Origin: Lachnospiraceae bacterium
GTDB lineage: Bacteria > Bacillota > Clostridia > Lachnospirales > Lachnospiraceae
Reading direction: 5' to 3'
Length of the DNA: 25,819 bases
Assembly: GCA_900765975.1 (NCBI GenBank)
Contig: CAAFTS010000160.1
Location: 1 to 25,819 of the forward strand
Of the stretch, positions 15,708 through 25,229 are shown one piece after another. The first letter of the stretch is position 1. Each line of letters starts with the position of its first letter. Both the position numbers and the translations under genes were made by a program. Below the pieces are notes generated by a model that saw only the letters and a list, made by a program, of their open reading frames with translations, was not told the origin of the DNA and did not search any database.

Positions 15708-16373
15708 TTATACCTCCGCTCCATTCAAATAAGTAACTTTCATAATTCCCGGTTTTTGCTCCAGCCAACGAACAGCCTCTTCCGGCACCGGTTGGTCTAT
15801 CTCAATGACCATCACAGCATCACCCCCGCGCTTATTTCGATATAACTGCAGGGTTGCAATATTAATTTCCCGCTTTGCAAGCATCGTGGTTACCTCTGAT
15901 ACATGTCCCGGATGATCTTGATTGTGCACGATCAAAGTCGGACCTTCTCCCGTACAGTTCACTGTAATACCATCCAGCTTATTAATCAAGATCCGCCCTC
16001 CGCCGACAGAAGACGCCTGCACTTCCAATTCATTCCCTTGTTTATCTTTTACACGCAATCTGGCTGTATTGGGATGGGCACCTGCAATCTGCACATTTTC
16101 AATCGAAAATTGCATCCCCTGATTCTTTGCTATTTCAAAACTTTCCGGTATACGCATATCGTCCGGTTTCATCCCTAATAATCCTGCAACTAACGCTCGA
16201 TCTGTACCATGTCCCCGTCCGGTTGCTGCAAAGGAACCATGCAGCCCGATTTCTGCACTGATCGGTGTACTTCCTAATAAAGTTCTTGCAGTATACCCAA
16301 TTCGAACTGCTCCGGCAGTATGAGAACTGGAGGGTCCAACCATCACAGGCCCCAGAATATCAAATAAATTCAT
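15708..16373 (-). CDS. sdaAB: L-serine dehydratase, iron-sulfur-dependent, beta subunit
   Basis: A 221-residue beta subunit. The N-terminus MNLFDILGPVMVGPSSSHTA is the family signature, and the last 70 residues form an ACT domain (TLIVHNQDHPGHVSEVTTML onward), which may bind serine or tune activity. An upstream extension to 16421 is possible in frame, but ATG at 16373 has GGAG nine bases before it and gives the standard start. Gene order sdaAB then sdaAA is typical of clostridia and bacilli. Together with gdhA nearby it points to amino-acid degradation and ammonia handling. Confidence 0.95.
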   Translation of the reverse strand: MNLFDILGPVMVGPSSSHTAGAVRIGYTARTLLGSTPISAEIGLHGSFAATGRGHGTDRALVAGLLGMKPDDMRIPESFEIAKNQGMQFSIENVQIAGAHPNTARLRVKDKQGNELEVQASSVGGGRILINKLDGITVNCTGEGPTLIVHNQDHPGHVSEVTTMLAKREINIATLQLYRNKRGGDAVMVIEIDQPVPEEAVRWLEQKPGIMKVTYLNGAEV

Positions 16374-16443
16374 TCCTGATAACTCCTCTGTTGTAATTAT
16401 ATTCCTTACGATTCTAGTCATTCATTTTCTCTAACTAACATAT

Positions 16444-16472
16444 AGTATATCAAATCAACCACGAAATATCCA
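16444..16472 (-). promoter_or_regulatory. possible promoter of sdaAB-sdaAA
   Basis: On the - strand TGGATA (16467-16472), 17-base spacer, TATACT (16444-16449). The -10 is good and the -35 poor. It lies about 70 bases before the sdaAB start. Confidence 0.4.
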
Positions 16473-16505
16473 CCAAAATCAATTGGTACCTATGTATGAG
16501 TCCAA

Positions 16506-16546
16506 TATAAAAACTCTGAAAGACTAAGTCTCCCAGAGTTTTTATA
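16506..16546. terminator. terminator downstream of gdhA
   Basis: A perfect 13-base inverted repeat, TATAAAAACTCTG (16506-16518) and CAGAGTTTTTATA (16534-16546), with an inner AGACT/AGTCT pair. The T-run on the - strand side fits termination of gdhA, 64 bases after its stop codon. Confidence 0.85.
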
Positions 16547-16609
16547 CTTATCTAAATGTTCATTATGAAATAAAGATCTAAAATTGAATATTTCGCTTTG
16601 ATCTATGAA

Positions 16610-17950
<1,341 letters not shown>

Positions 17951-17969
17951 TTACCTCCTTTAAATGATA

Positions 17970-17992
17970 ATCAGATAAATATTATATCTGAT
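17970..17992. repeat. inverted repeat in the gdhA leader
   Basis: ATCAGATA (17970-17977) and TATCTGAT (17985-17992) are perfect 8-base arms around a 7-base loop. It sits between the gdhA promoter and the ribosome site, so it could be an operator or a leader hairpin. Confidence 0.55.
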
Positions 17993-18016
17993 ATCTTACC
18001 TTTTTCTTACTCGTAT

Positions 18017-18045
18017 ATTTTATCTGCTTCATGTCAGCTTGTCAA
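18017..18045 (-). promoter_or_regulatory. sigma-A promoter of gdhA
   Basis: On the - strand a perfect TTGACA (18040-18045), a 17-base spacer and TAAAAT (18017-18022). Transcription would start near 18010, giving a 65-base leader that contains the inverted repeat at 17970-17992. The remaining gap up to 18149 holds an imperfect dyad at 18068-18092 and no gene. Confidence 0.85.
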
Positions 18046-18149
18046 TCAAAAATTTTATGTTTTCACAGTTTCACCGCTTTAGCGTGATAAACCATCCTTT
18101 TCTTTGGGCATTTTTCATAAGCAAATTCTCAGTGTATTAAATGTATTAA

Positions 18150-18181
18150 AAATGGAGTATCGAATTGTCGATACTCCATTT
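18150..18181 (-). terminator. intrinsic terminator of rpsU
   Basis: Perfect 14-base arms AAATGGAGTATCGA (18150-18163) and TCGATACTCCATTT (18168-18181) with a 4-base loop, followed by a T-rich tail on the - strand. It begins 12 bases after the rpsU stop. Confidence 0.92.
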
Positions 18182-18192
18182 AACTGCACATA

Positions 18193-18369
18193 TTAGTTAT
18201 ACTTACGTTTTCTAGCAGCTTCAGATTTCTTTTTACGTCTTACGCTTGGCTTTTCGTAGTGTTCTCTCTTACGAATCTCCTGCTGAATGCCAGCTTTCGC
18301 ACAGTTTCTTTTGAATCTGCGTAAAGCACTATCCAACGTTTCGTTTTCTTTAACGATTACATTTGACAT
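18193..18369 (-). CDS. rpsU: 30S ribosomal protein S21
   Basis: A 58-residue, highly basic protein. Read from the sequence it begins [20 protein letters not shown] and ends [13 protein letters not shown], an unmistakable S21: an acidic-to-basic N-terminal strand, the [11 protein letters not shown] helix and a lysine/arginine-rich tail that packs on 16S rRNA near the anti-Shine-Dalgarno end. AGGTG lies seven bases before the ATG, and GGAGG further upstream. The gene has its own strong promoter and a perfect terminator, so it is a monocistronic unit between alaS and gdhA. It is easily missed by length cut-offs. Confidence 0.97.
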   Translation of the reverse strand: MSNVIVKENETLDSALRRFKRNCAKAGIQQEIRKREHYEKPSVRRKKKSEAARKRKYN

Positions 18370-18448
18370 AGTCTCACACCTAACCTCCCCTCCAGCCTTG
18401 TATTGTGCATCATACGACTGTTCGGGTATATTTATTGCACTACAAAAG

Positions 18449-18476
18449 ATTATAACATATTTTTTGAGTACGTCAA
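18449..18476 (-). promoter_or_regulatory. strong promoter of rpsU
   Basis: On the - strand TTGACG (18471-18476), a 16-base spacer and perfect TATAAT (18449-18454) with an extended TGT in front. The leader to rpsU would be about 70 bases. Confidence 0.85.
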
Positions 18477-18526
18477 CTATTTCCTGCTGAAAAAATTATA
18501 TTTTTTCTCTTTTTTTCTCCAAACGC

Positions 18527-21181
18527 CTACGCCAACTGTTCTGCAAGTACTTCTGCTGCTTTTGAAAGTGCGTCTGCAATTCCTGCCGGATTTTTACCTC
18601 CAGCCTGTGCCATGTTCGGTCTTCCACCACCGCCACCGCCAATACATCCCGCGATTGCTTTCACAAGATTTCCCGCATGAGCACCATTCTTCATTGCACC
18701 ATCCGTAGCCGTTACCATCAGATTTACTTTTCCGCCATTAGCAGATGCCAGAACTACAACCCCTTCTCCCAGCTTCTCCTTCATCTGATCTCCGAGATCT
18801 CTCAATCCATTCATGTCGATGTCATTCAGTTCTGCCGCCAACAATTTCACTCCTGCAATCTCTTGCACTTGATCCATAACATCTCCGGCCGCCTCCTGTG
18901 CCATCTTGCTCTTTAAACTCTCTACTTCACTGTGAAGTGTTTTATTCTCAGCAATAACATGAGCTAGCTTCTCTGAGAGAGTCTCCGGTGTTGCTTTCAC
19001 TAGTTTTGCCGCTTCCTGTATCTTCTCTTCCAAATCGTCGTAATATTTTAATAATCCTGTTGAAGTCAGTGCTTCAATTCGACGTACACCTGCAGCCACT
19101 CCGGTTTCAGAAACAATCTTCAGCGCCATGATTTCAGAAGTATTCTTGACATGAGTTCCACCACAGAATTCAATTGAGTAATCACCCATATTGACAACGC
19201 GAACAACATCTCCATACTTTTCTCCGAACAACGCCTGAGCCCCTGTTTTCTTCGCTTCTTCAATCGGCATATTTTTAATATCTACAGAATATGCCTTGGA
19301 AATGCTTTCATTGACAAGTTTCTCCACCTGTTTCAGTTCTTCCTCTGTCAATGCAGAAAAGTGGGTGAAATCAAACCGCAAACGATCTTCATTCACACTG
19401 GATCCAGCCTGTTCAATATGAGTTCCAAGAACTGTACGCAATGCTTTCTGAAGTAAATGTGTAGCACTGTGATTTCTTGCTGAAAGTGCTCGTTTCTCCG
19501 CATCAACTTCCAGTGTTACAGAATCTCCGACTTTAAGCATACCTTTCACAACTTGTCCAATATGCCCAATCTTGCCACCCAATAACTTGATGGTATCCTC
19601 TACACGAAATTCGCCTGTTTCTGTACGAATTACACCAGTATCTGCTTCCTGTCCTCCACTGGTTGCATAAAACGGAGTTTCATTTACAATAATCGTTCCC
19701 TTTTCTCCATCTGAAAGCGCATCTGTTACTTCCGCATCCTTCTGTGATGCATCAGTTGTCATGGCAGTAATCTCGGAAACATAAGTCAAATGATCATATC
19801 CCACAAATGTAGATTCCAGTTTTGTATCTAACTGATCATATACACTTGCTTCTTTTCCAGACATTGCATGTACACCAAACGTTCCTTCTGATTTCGCACG
19901 TTGTTCCTGCTGTGCCTTTTTGAACCCTTCTTCGTCATAAGTCAGTCCTTTTTCTTCCAGAATCTCGCTAGTCAGATCTACCGGGAAACCATACGTATCG
20001 TATAACTTAAACGCATTTTCTCCGGAAAGGACTTTTTCTCCGTTCTTTTCCATTTCAGCTTCCATTTCAGCCAGAATAGAAAGCCCCTGATCAATCGTCA
20101 TATTGAATTTAGATTCTTCCTTAGCGATAACATTAAAAATAAATTCTTTCTTTTCTTCCAGTTCTGGATATCCATCTTTTGAGCCTTCAATGACAGTTGT
20201 TACCAGCTCTACAAGAAACGCACCCTGAATTCCCAGGAGTCTTCCATGTCTGCACGCTCGACGAAGAAGACGACGCAACACATATCCTCGTCCACTGTTA
20301 GATGGCATAATTCCGTCAGAAATCATAAATGTAACAGAACGCACATGATCGGTTACAACACGAATGGATACATCATTGTTATACTCTGCTCCGTAGGTTT
20401 TTCCTGACAATCTGCACACATGATCACGTAAAGCCTTAATGGTATCTACATCAAAAATAGAATCCACATCTTGGACAACAGATGCAAGACGTTCCAATCC
20501 CATTCCTGTATCAATATTTTTCTGGATCAAATCCGTGTAATTGCCATGTCCGTCATTGTTAAACTGAGAAAATACGTTATTCCAGATCTCCATATAACGA
20601 TCACACTCGCATCCTACCGTACAATCCGGTTTCCCACATCCGTATTTTTCTCCTCTGTCATAATAAATCTCTGAACATGGTCCACATGGTCCAGAACCAT
20701 GCTCCCAGAAATTATCTTCCTTACCAAAACGGAAGATACGTTCTGCCGGAATCCCCATCTTTTTATTCCAAATTTCAAATGCTTCATCATCTTCTTCATA
20801 CACAGATGGATATAACCGTTCCGGATCCAAGCCCACAACTTCTGTTAAAAACTCCCAGGACCATTCAATTGCTTCATTTTTAAAATAATCTCCAAAAGAG
20901 AAGTTTCCAAGCATCTCAAAAAATGTACCATGTCGAGCAGTTTTTCCTACATTTTCAATATCACCGGTACGAATACACTTCTGACAAGTTGTCACACGTG
21001 TTCTCGGCGGGATCTCCTGCCCTGTAAAATATGGTTTCAATGGTGCCATACCGGAATTGATAAGCAAAAGGCTCTTATCATTGTGCGGTACAAGCGAAAA
21101 ACTCTTCATTGCAAGATGTCCTTTGCTTTCAAAAAACTCCAGAAACATCTTTCTCAATTCATTCACTCCATACGACTGCAT
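18527..21181 (-). CDS. alaS: alanyl-tRNA synthetase
   Basis: A full-length 884-residue class II synthetase that charges tRNA-Ala. The catalytic domain starts at once (NELRKMFLEFFESKGH, then FFEMLGNFSFGDYFK, motif 2 region), followed by the tRNA-recognition domain and the editing domain with the zinc-type residues H571 and H575 (HSATH) and C673 and H677 (CGGTH). The C-terminal DHHA1/C-Ala part ends in the glycine-rich GGGGGGRPNMAQAGG. Length and motif order are standard, so both charging and mischarged-tRNA editing should work. GGAGG lies nine bases before the ATG. The 117-base upstream gap is too short for a T-box leader and shows only a plain promoter. Confidence 0.97.
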   Translation of the reverse strand: MQSYGVNELRKMFLEFFESKGHLAMKSFSLVPHNDKSLLLINSGMAPLKPYFTGQEIPPRTRVTTCQKCIRTGDIENVGKTARHGTFFEMLGNFSFGDYFKNEAIEWSWEFLTEVVGLDPERLYPSVYEEDDEAFEIWNKKMGIPAERIFRFGKEDNFWEHGSGPCGPCSEIYYDRGEKYGCGKPDCTVGCECDRYMEIWNNVFSQFNNDGHGNYTDLIQKNIDTGMGLERLASVVQDVDSIFDVDTIKALRDHVCRLSGKTYGAEYNNDVSIRVVTDHVRSVTFMISDGIMPSNSGRGYVLRRLLRRACRHGRLLGIQGAFLVELVTTVIEGSKDGYPELEEKKEFIFNVIAKEESKFNMTIDQGLSILAEMEAEMEKNGEKVLSGENAFKLYDTYGFPVDLTSEILEEKGLTYDEEGFKKAQQEQRAKSEGTFGVHAMSGKEASVYDQLDTKLESTFVGYDHLTYVSEITAMTTDASQKDAEVTDALSDGEKGTIIVNETPFYATSGGQEADTGVIRTETGEFRVEDTIKLLGGKIGHIGQVVKGMLKVGDSVTLEVDAEKRALSARNHSATHLLQKALRTVLGTHIEQAGSSVNEDRLRFDFTHFSALTEEELKQVEKLVNESISKAYSVDIKNMPIEEAKKTGAQALFGEKYGDVVRVVNMGDYSIEFCGGTHVKNTSEIMALKIVSETGVAAGVRRIEALTSTGLLKYYDDLEEKIQEAAKLVKATPETLSEKLAHVIAENKTLHSEVESLKSKMAQEAAGDVMDQVQEIAGVKLLAAELNDIDMNGLRDLGDQMKEKLGEGVVVLASANGGKVNLMVTATDGAMKNGAHAGNLVKAIAGCIGGGGGGRPNMAQAGGKNPAGIADALSKAAEVLAEQLA

Positions 21182-21243
21182 AGTCTTTATCCTCCTGGTT
21201 TCTATCTTTCCAAATTAATTATTCTAGATAATGCCTAACGCTT

Positions 21244-21272
21244 ATAATATCATAGCCCTGGAATTTTTTCAA
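21244..21272 (-). promoter_or_regulatory. probable promoter of alaS
   Basis: On the - strand TTGAAA (21267-21272), 17-base spacer, TATTAT (21244-21249), giving a leader of about 55 bases. Confidence 0.6.
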
Positions 21273-21298
21273 ACAAAATCCCAACATTACTTAGCTCT

Positions 21299-22810
21299 TT
21301 ACTTCAATTCTATTTTTTCCAGTTCTTTTGATGGTATTGGTGTACTGGAATTATTTACATAAGCACTCAATAATTTTTTCGCCTTCGCTACCGGAATGTT
21401 AGTTCCTGCTCCTGCAATACATCCACCCGGACATCCCATTCCTTCAATCAAACATCCATTCATTTTTCCTGCTTTAGCAAGCGCTAATGTCTTCTTACAC
21501 TCTGCCAGCCCTTCTGCATGTTCAATATTGACCTGTACATCCGGATAATATTCATTAATACATTTTTCAATAGACTCTGCAACGCCACCTGCGTATCCAT
21601 ATCTTCTTCCTGCTCCTGTGGCATCATGGAACGAAGACTCTGCTTCATATTTTGTAATATCAATATCTTTCGCCTCAAACATTGCCTGCAGCTCTTCATA
21701 AGTTACTACAAAATCCACATCACTTCGTACAGTTCTTCTGGAGGCTTCCAGTTTCTTTGCCGCACATGGTCCGATAAAAACAACTTTTGCATCTGGGTGT
21801 TCCTGCTTGATTGTACGTGCTGTTGCAACCATCGGCGTCAGTTCCTCAGAAATCTGGTCAATCATTTCCGGGAAATACTTCTTCGCCAGCATTGCCCAGG
21901 AAGGGCAACAGGAGGTCAATAAAAATGGAAGTTCTCCACTCACCACTTTCTCTACATAGTGATGTGCCTCTGCAATCGCGCCGATATCAGCGCCCAACGC
22001 TACCTCGTAGACTTCAGAAAATCCGAGTTCCTGAAGTGCTGCTTTGATATTACGTGGTGTTATATTTTCTCCAAACTGTCCTACAAAAGCCGGTGCGATT
22101 TCAGCAACAACCTTATCTCCATCAGATAAAGCACGTGCCAACTGGAAAATCTGAGACTTATCTGATATTGCACCGAATGGACAGCTTACCATACACATAC
22201 CACAAGACACACACTTTTCCGGATCAATATATGCGCGTCCATATTTATCTGTTCCAATTGCATTTACTCCACATGCAGCCTTGCATGGACGTTCTTTTTT
22301 AGCTATTGCATCATACGGACAGGCAGATTTACATTTTCCACATTTAATACATTTCGATTGATCAATATAAGATTTTCCATCTACAAACGAAATTGCTCCT
22401 TTTGGACATACCTGCATACATGGATGTGCCAGACAACCACGACACATATTACTGACCTCATAACCATTTTCCTCGCAGCCGTCACATGCAGATGGAATCA
22501 CCTGCATCAGCGGTGGCTCATAGTATTTTTCAGAAATATTACTTGCTTCTACACCAGCTGTCAAAGGTGTCGGCTGATCTTCCGGACGAAGGGATAATCC
22601 CATTGCAAGACGCAGTCGTTCACGCACAATCGCTCTGGAACGATATGTACTCTCTCTATATTTTTCTGTATCATCATTTACAATCATATACGGAATCATT
22701 TCCATATCATCTTTTAATGATGCCGTATCCTCTTTAAATCCCAGCTTGGCAACCTCCGTAAACACTCTCTTTCGAATATAACGTACTGGCGTGTCAATTC
22801 CTCTTAACAT
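21299..22810 (-). CDS. monomeric [FeFe]-hydrogenase-like protein (group B-like)
   Basis: A 503-residue iron-sulfur protein. The N-terminal 100 residues carry no motif I know. Residues about 108-220 hold ferredoxin-type cysteine sets (CRGCLAHPCMQVCP, CIKCGKCKSACP, CVSCGMCMVSCP), enough for three or more 4Fe-4S clusters. The C-terminal H-cluster domain has LLTSCCPSW (C301, C302), FIGPCAAKK (C349) and EGMGCPGGCIAG (C460, C464), i.e. all cysteines expected for the H-cluster. The second and third motifs differ from the classical MPCxxKxxE and EVMACPGGCxxGGGQP of group A and resemble the group B enzymes of clostridia. It could evolve or take up H2, or act as a redox partner or sensor. No maturation genes (hydE/F/G) are present here. 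GGAGG lies eight bases before the ATG; metH ends 31 bases upstream. Confidence 0.88.
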   Translation of the reverse strand: MLRGIDTPVRYIRKRVFTEVAKLGFKEDTASLKDDMEMIPYMIVNDDTEKYRESTYRSRAIVRERLRLAMGLSLRPEDQPTPLTAGVEASNISEKYYEPPLMQVIPSACDGCEENGYEVSNMCRGCLAHPCMQVCPKGAISFVDGKSYIDQSKCIKCGKCKSACPYDAIAKKERPCKAACGVNAIGTDKYGRAYIDPEKCVSCGMCMVSCPFGAISDKSQIFQLARALSDGDKVVAEIAPAFVGQFGENITPRNIKAALQELGFSEVYEVALGADIGAIAEAHHYVEKVVSGELPFLLTSCCPSWAMLAKKYFPEMIDQISEELTPMVATARTIKQEHPDAKVVFIGPCAAKKLEASRRTVRSDVDFVVTYEELQAMFEAKDIDITKYEAESSFHDATGAGRRYGYAGGVAESIEKCINEYYPDVQVNIEHAEGLAECKKTLALAKAGKMNGCLIEGMGCPGGCIAGAGTNIPVAKAKKLLSAYVNNSSTPIPSKELEKIELK

Positions 22811-22841
22811 TTGTAAATCCTCCTATCTCTTGCTTGTTCTA

Positions 22842-25229
22842 TTATGACTGCAGCAATTTCTGTGCATAATGCACCGACTGCATTGCATCCTTACCGTAAA
22901 AATCAGCTCCGATCATATCCGCATATTCCTGGTTCAGAACAGCTCCTCCTACCATAACTTTACATTCCGGCATATGTTTCTTCAAAAGGCAGATGGTTTC
23001 TTCCATACTAACAACCGTTGTAGTCATCAACGCACTCAATCCAACCAGCTTCACCTGTTGCGCTTGTGCTGTCTGCAAAATCATCTCCGGCGCCACATCT
23101 TTTCCAAGATCAATCACATCAAAACTGTAATTTTCAAGAAGAACTTTGACAATATTTTTTCCAATATCATGAATATCTCCTTTTACAGTTGCAAGAATCA
23201 CCTTTTCTTTTTTGGTCTCTGCATTATCTTCATGATTCATCTCTTTTTTCAGCACTTCAAATGCCGCCTTTGCCGCATCAGCACTCATCAAAAGCTGTGG
23301 AAGAAATACACTTCCATCTTCAAATCCTTTTCCCACATAATCCAGTGCAGGAATCAATTCCTGATTAATAATTTCTAACGGTTTCCGCTCTCCGGCAGCA
23401 ATCACAGCAAGGCGTTCCGCCTCTTCCTTTAGTCCACGTTCAATGGCTGCCTGCAAGGTCATATTTGAATCAGTTACTGTAACAGCCTTCTGTTCTGCCG
23501 GCTGTGCTCCATATTTTTCTATATAATGACTGCAATTATCATCCATATTCATTAAGGCATGATAAGAATCATATGATTTCATCATTTCTTCGGACGATGG
23601 ATTAATAATTCCAGCACTCAATCCATTTGACATAGCCATTGTATAAAATGTGGCGTTGATCACCGGACGATTAGGCAGACCAAAAGAAATATTCGAAACA
23701 CCAAGCACGGTGTGGACCCCCAGCTCCTGACGGACACGACGCACTGTTTCCAAAGTAACCAAAGCCCCTGTCGGTTCAGAACTAATTGTCATAGCAAGTC
23801 CATCAATCACAATATCCTTTTTCTCGATTCCATATTTTTCAGCTTCTGCAATTATTTTTTTTGCAATTGCAACTCTTCCATCTGCTGTTTCCGGAATTCC
23901 ATTTTCATCCAAAGTCAGCCCGATTACCACGCCTCCATATTTCTGTATCAAAGGAAATACAGCATCCATAGATTCTTGTTTTCCACTGACAGAATTAACC
24001 ATTGCTTTTCCATTATAGATTCGAAGTGCTTTTTCCATTGCGGCAGTATTCACTGTATCAATCTGTAAGGGCAGACTCGTTACACTCTGCAGTCCGGTCA
24101 CCGCATCTGTCATCATTGCCACTTCATCCACATCTGGAAGCCCTACATTAACATCCAGAATGTGTGCACCTCGATCTTCCTGCATGATCCCTTCTTTTAA
24201 AATATAGTCAATATCATGCTCCTTTAAGGCCTGCTTAAAACGTTTCTTTCCTGTGGGATTGATCCGCTCACCGATAATCTTGGAATCCTTTCCAAAAATC
24301 ACTGCCTGACCATAGGATGATACAATGGTATCCGTTTTTTTCGAAACAGATCTAACAGAAAGATTTCTGCAAGTTTTTATCATTTCCGCTATATGGGCCG
24401 GCGTTGTTCCACAACATCCTCCGATAATTACAGCCCCTGTCTCAACAATTTTTTTCATCTGCTCGGCAAATCCAGAAGGAGTTACTTCGTAAACCGTTTC
24501 CCCCTCTTTTTGTTTCGGCAGTCCTGCATTCGGTTTCACAATAATAGGAAAAGACGCAAATGATGCCATCTCTTCTAAAATCGGTATCATTTGTTCCGGT
24601 CCCAAGCCGCAATTGACTCCCAGAGCATCCACACGCAACCCTTCTAAAAGACTGACAAATGCCGGAACATCTGCCCCGGTTAAAAGTTTCTTTCGCTCGT
24701 CAAATACCGCTGTTACAAACACAGGAAGATGGGTATTTTCTTTTGCAGCCAATACCGCTGCTTTGATTTCATAGGTGTCACTCATTGTTTCAATATGAAT
24801 CAAATCCACACCTGCTTCTTCCCCATATATCATCACTTCTTTGAACGCTTCATAGGCTTCTTCAAAATCCAGATCTCCCATCGGTTTTAACAATTTTCCC
24901 GTTGGACCAACATCCAGCGCTGTATAAATCTTTCGCCCTGTTCCAGACTGCACAATTGCGTTCTTCACGTGCATAACCGCCGCATTCACTACATCCTTAA
25001 TAGAATACTTTGGATCATGAAATTTAAGGGCATTAGCCCCAAATGTATTAGTTAATACGATATCACTTCCAGACTCAATATATTCTCTATGGATATCTGT
25101 CACATCCTGTCCATGCTCCAGATTCCACACTTCCGGCAGCTCTCCCGGTTTTAACCCCTTTTCCTGCAAAAGTGTTCCCATACCACCATCAAAAAACAGT
25201 AATTCTTTTCCCAAGCGTTCTCTTATCAT
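22842..25229 (-). CDS. metH: cobalamin-dependent methionine synthase without reactivation domain
   Basis: A 795-residue protein that transfers the methyl group of methyltetrahydrofolate to homocysteine through cobalamin. Domains in order: homocysteine-binding barrel (1 to about 290) with zinc ligands C207 (GVNCG) and C272-C273 (GGCCGTT); pterin-binding barrel (about 315-560; IIGERINPTGKKRFKQAL); cobalamin cap (about 600-675); and the B12-binding Rossmann domain with H687 in GDIHDIGKNIV, the lower axial ligand. The protein ends there, so the AdoMet-binding reactivation domain of E. coli MetH (1227 residues) is absent; it is encoded by the preceding gene, whose stop overlaps this start by four bases. 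The ATG has a modest AAGGG site. A hydrogenase-like gene follows after 31 bases. Confidence 0.96.
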   Translation of the reverse strand: MIRERLGKELLFFDGGMGTLLQEKGLKPGELPEVWNLEHGQDVTDIHREYIESGSDIVLTNTFGANALKFHDPKYSIKDVVNAAVMHVKNAIVQSGTGRKIYTALDVGPTGKLLKPMGDLDFEEAYEAFKEVMIYGEEAGVDLIHIETMSDTYEIKAAVLAAKENTHLPVFVTAVFDERKKLLTGADVPAFVSLLEGLRVDALGVNCGLGPEQMIPILEEMASFASFPIIVKPNAGLPKQKEGETVYEVTPSGFAEQMKKIVETGAVIIGGCCGTTPAHIAEMIKTCRNLSVRSVSKKTDTIVSSYGQAVIFGKDSKIIGERINPTGKKRFKQALKEHDIDYILKEGIMQEDRGAHILDVNVGLPDVDEVAMMTDAVTGLQSVTSLPLQIDTVNTAAMEKALRIYNGKAMVNSVSGKQESMDAVFPLIQKYGGVVIGLTLDENGIPETADGRVAIAKKIIAEAEKYGIEKKDIVIDGLAMTISSEPTGALVTLETVRRVRQELGVHTVLGVSNISFGLPNRPVINATFYTMAMSNGLSAGIINPSSEEMMKSYDSYHALMNMDDNCSHYIEKYGAQPAEQKAVTVTDSNMTLQAAIERGLKEEAERLAVIAAGERKPLEIINQELIPALDYVGKGFEDGSVFLPQLLMSADAAKAAFEVLKKEMNHEDNAETKKEKVILATVKGDIHDIGKNIVKVLLENYSFDVIDLGKDVAPEMILQTAQAQQVKLVGLSALMTTTVVSMEETICLLKKHMPECKVMVGGAVLNQEYADMIGADFYGKDAMQSVHYAQKLLQS

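Noticed and set aside
16472..16487. ACCAA/TTGGT inverted repeat upstream of sdaAB
   Set aside because: Five-base arms in AT-rich DNA occur by chance; it only abuts a weak promoter candidate.
18489..18507. Inverted repeat GAAAAAA/TTTTTTC between alaS and rpsU as an alaS terminator
   Set aside because: The stem is almost all A-T and is not followed by a T-run in the alaS direction; it lies beside the rpsU promoter.
21182..21298. T-box leader upstream of alaS
   Set aside because: The gap is only 117 bases, has no T-box core sequence or antiterminator, and contains a plain promoter.
22811..22841. Riboswitch (cobalamin or SAM) between metH and the hydrogenase-like gene
   Set aside because: The gap is 31 bases, far too short. 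Any such element for metH would lie beyond the right edge of the window.
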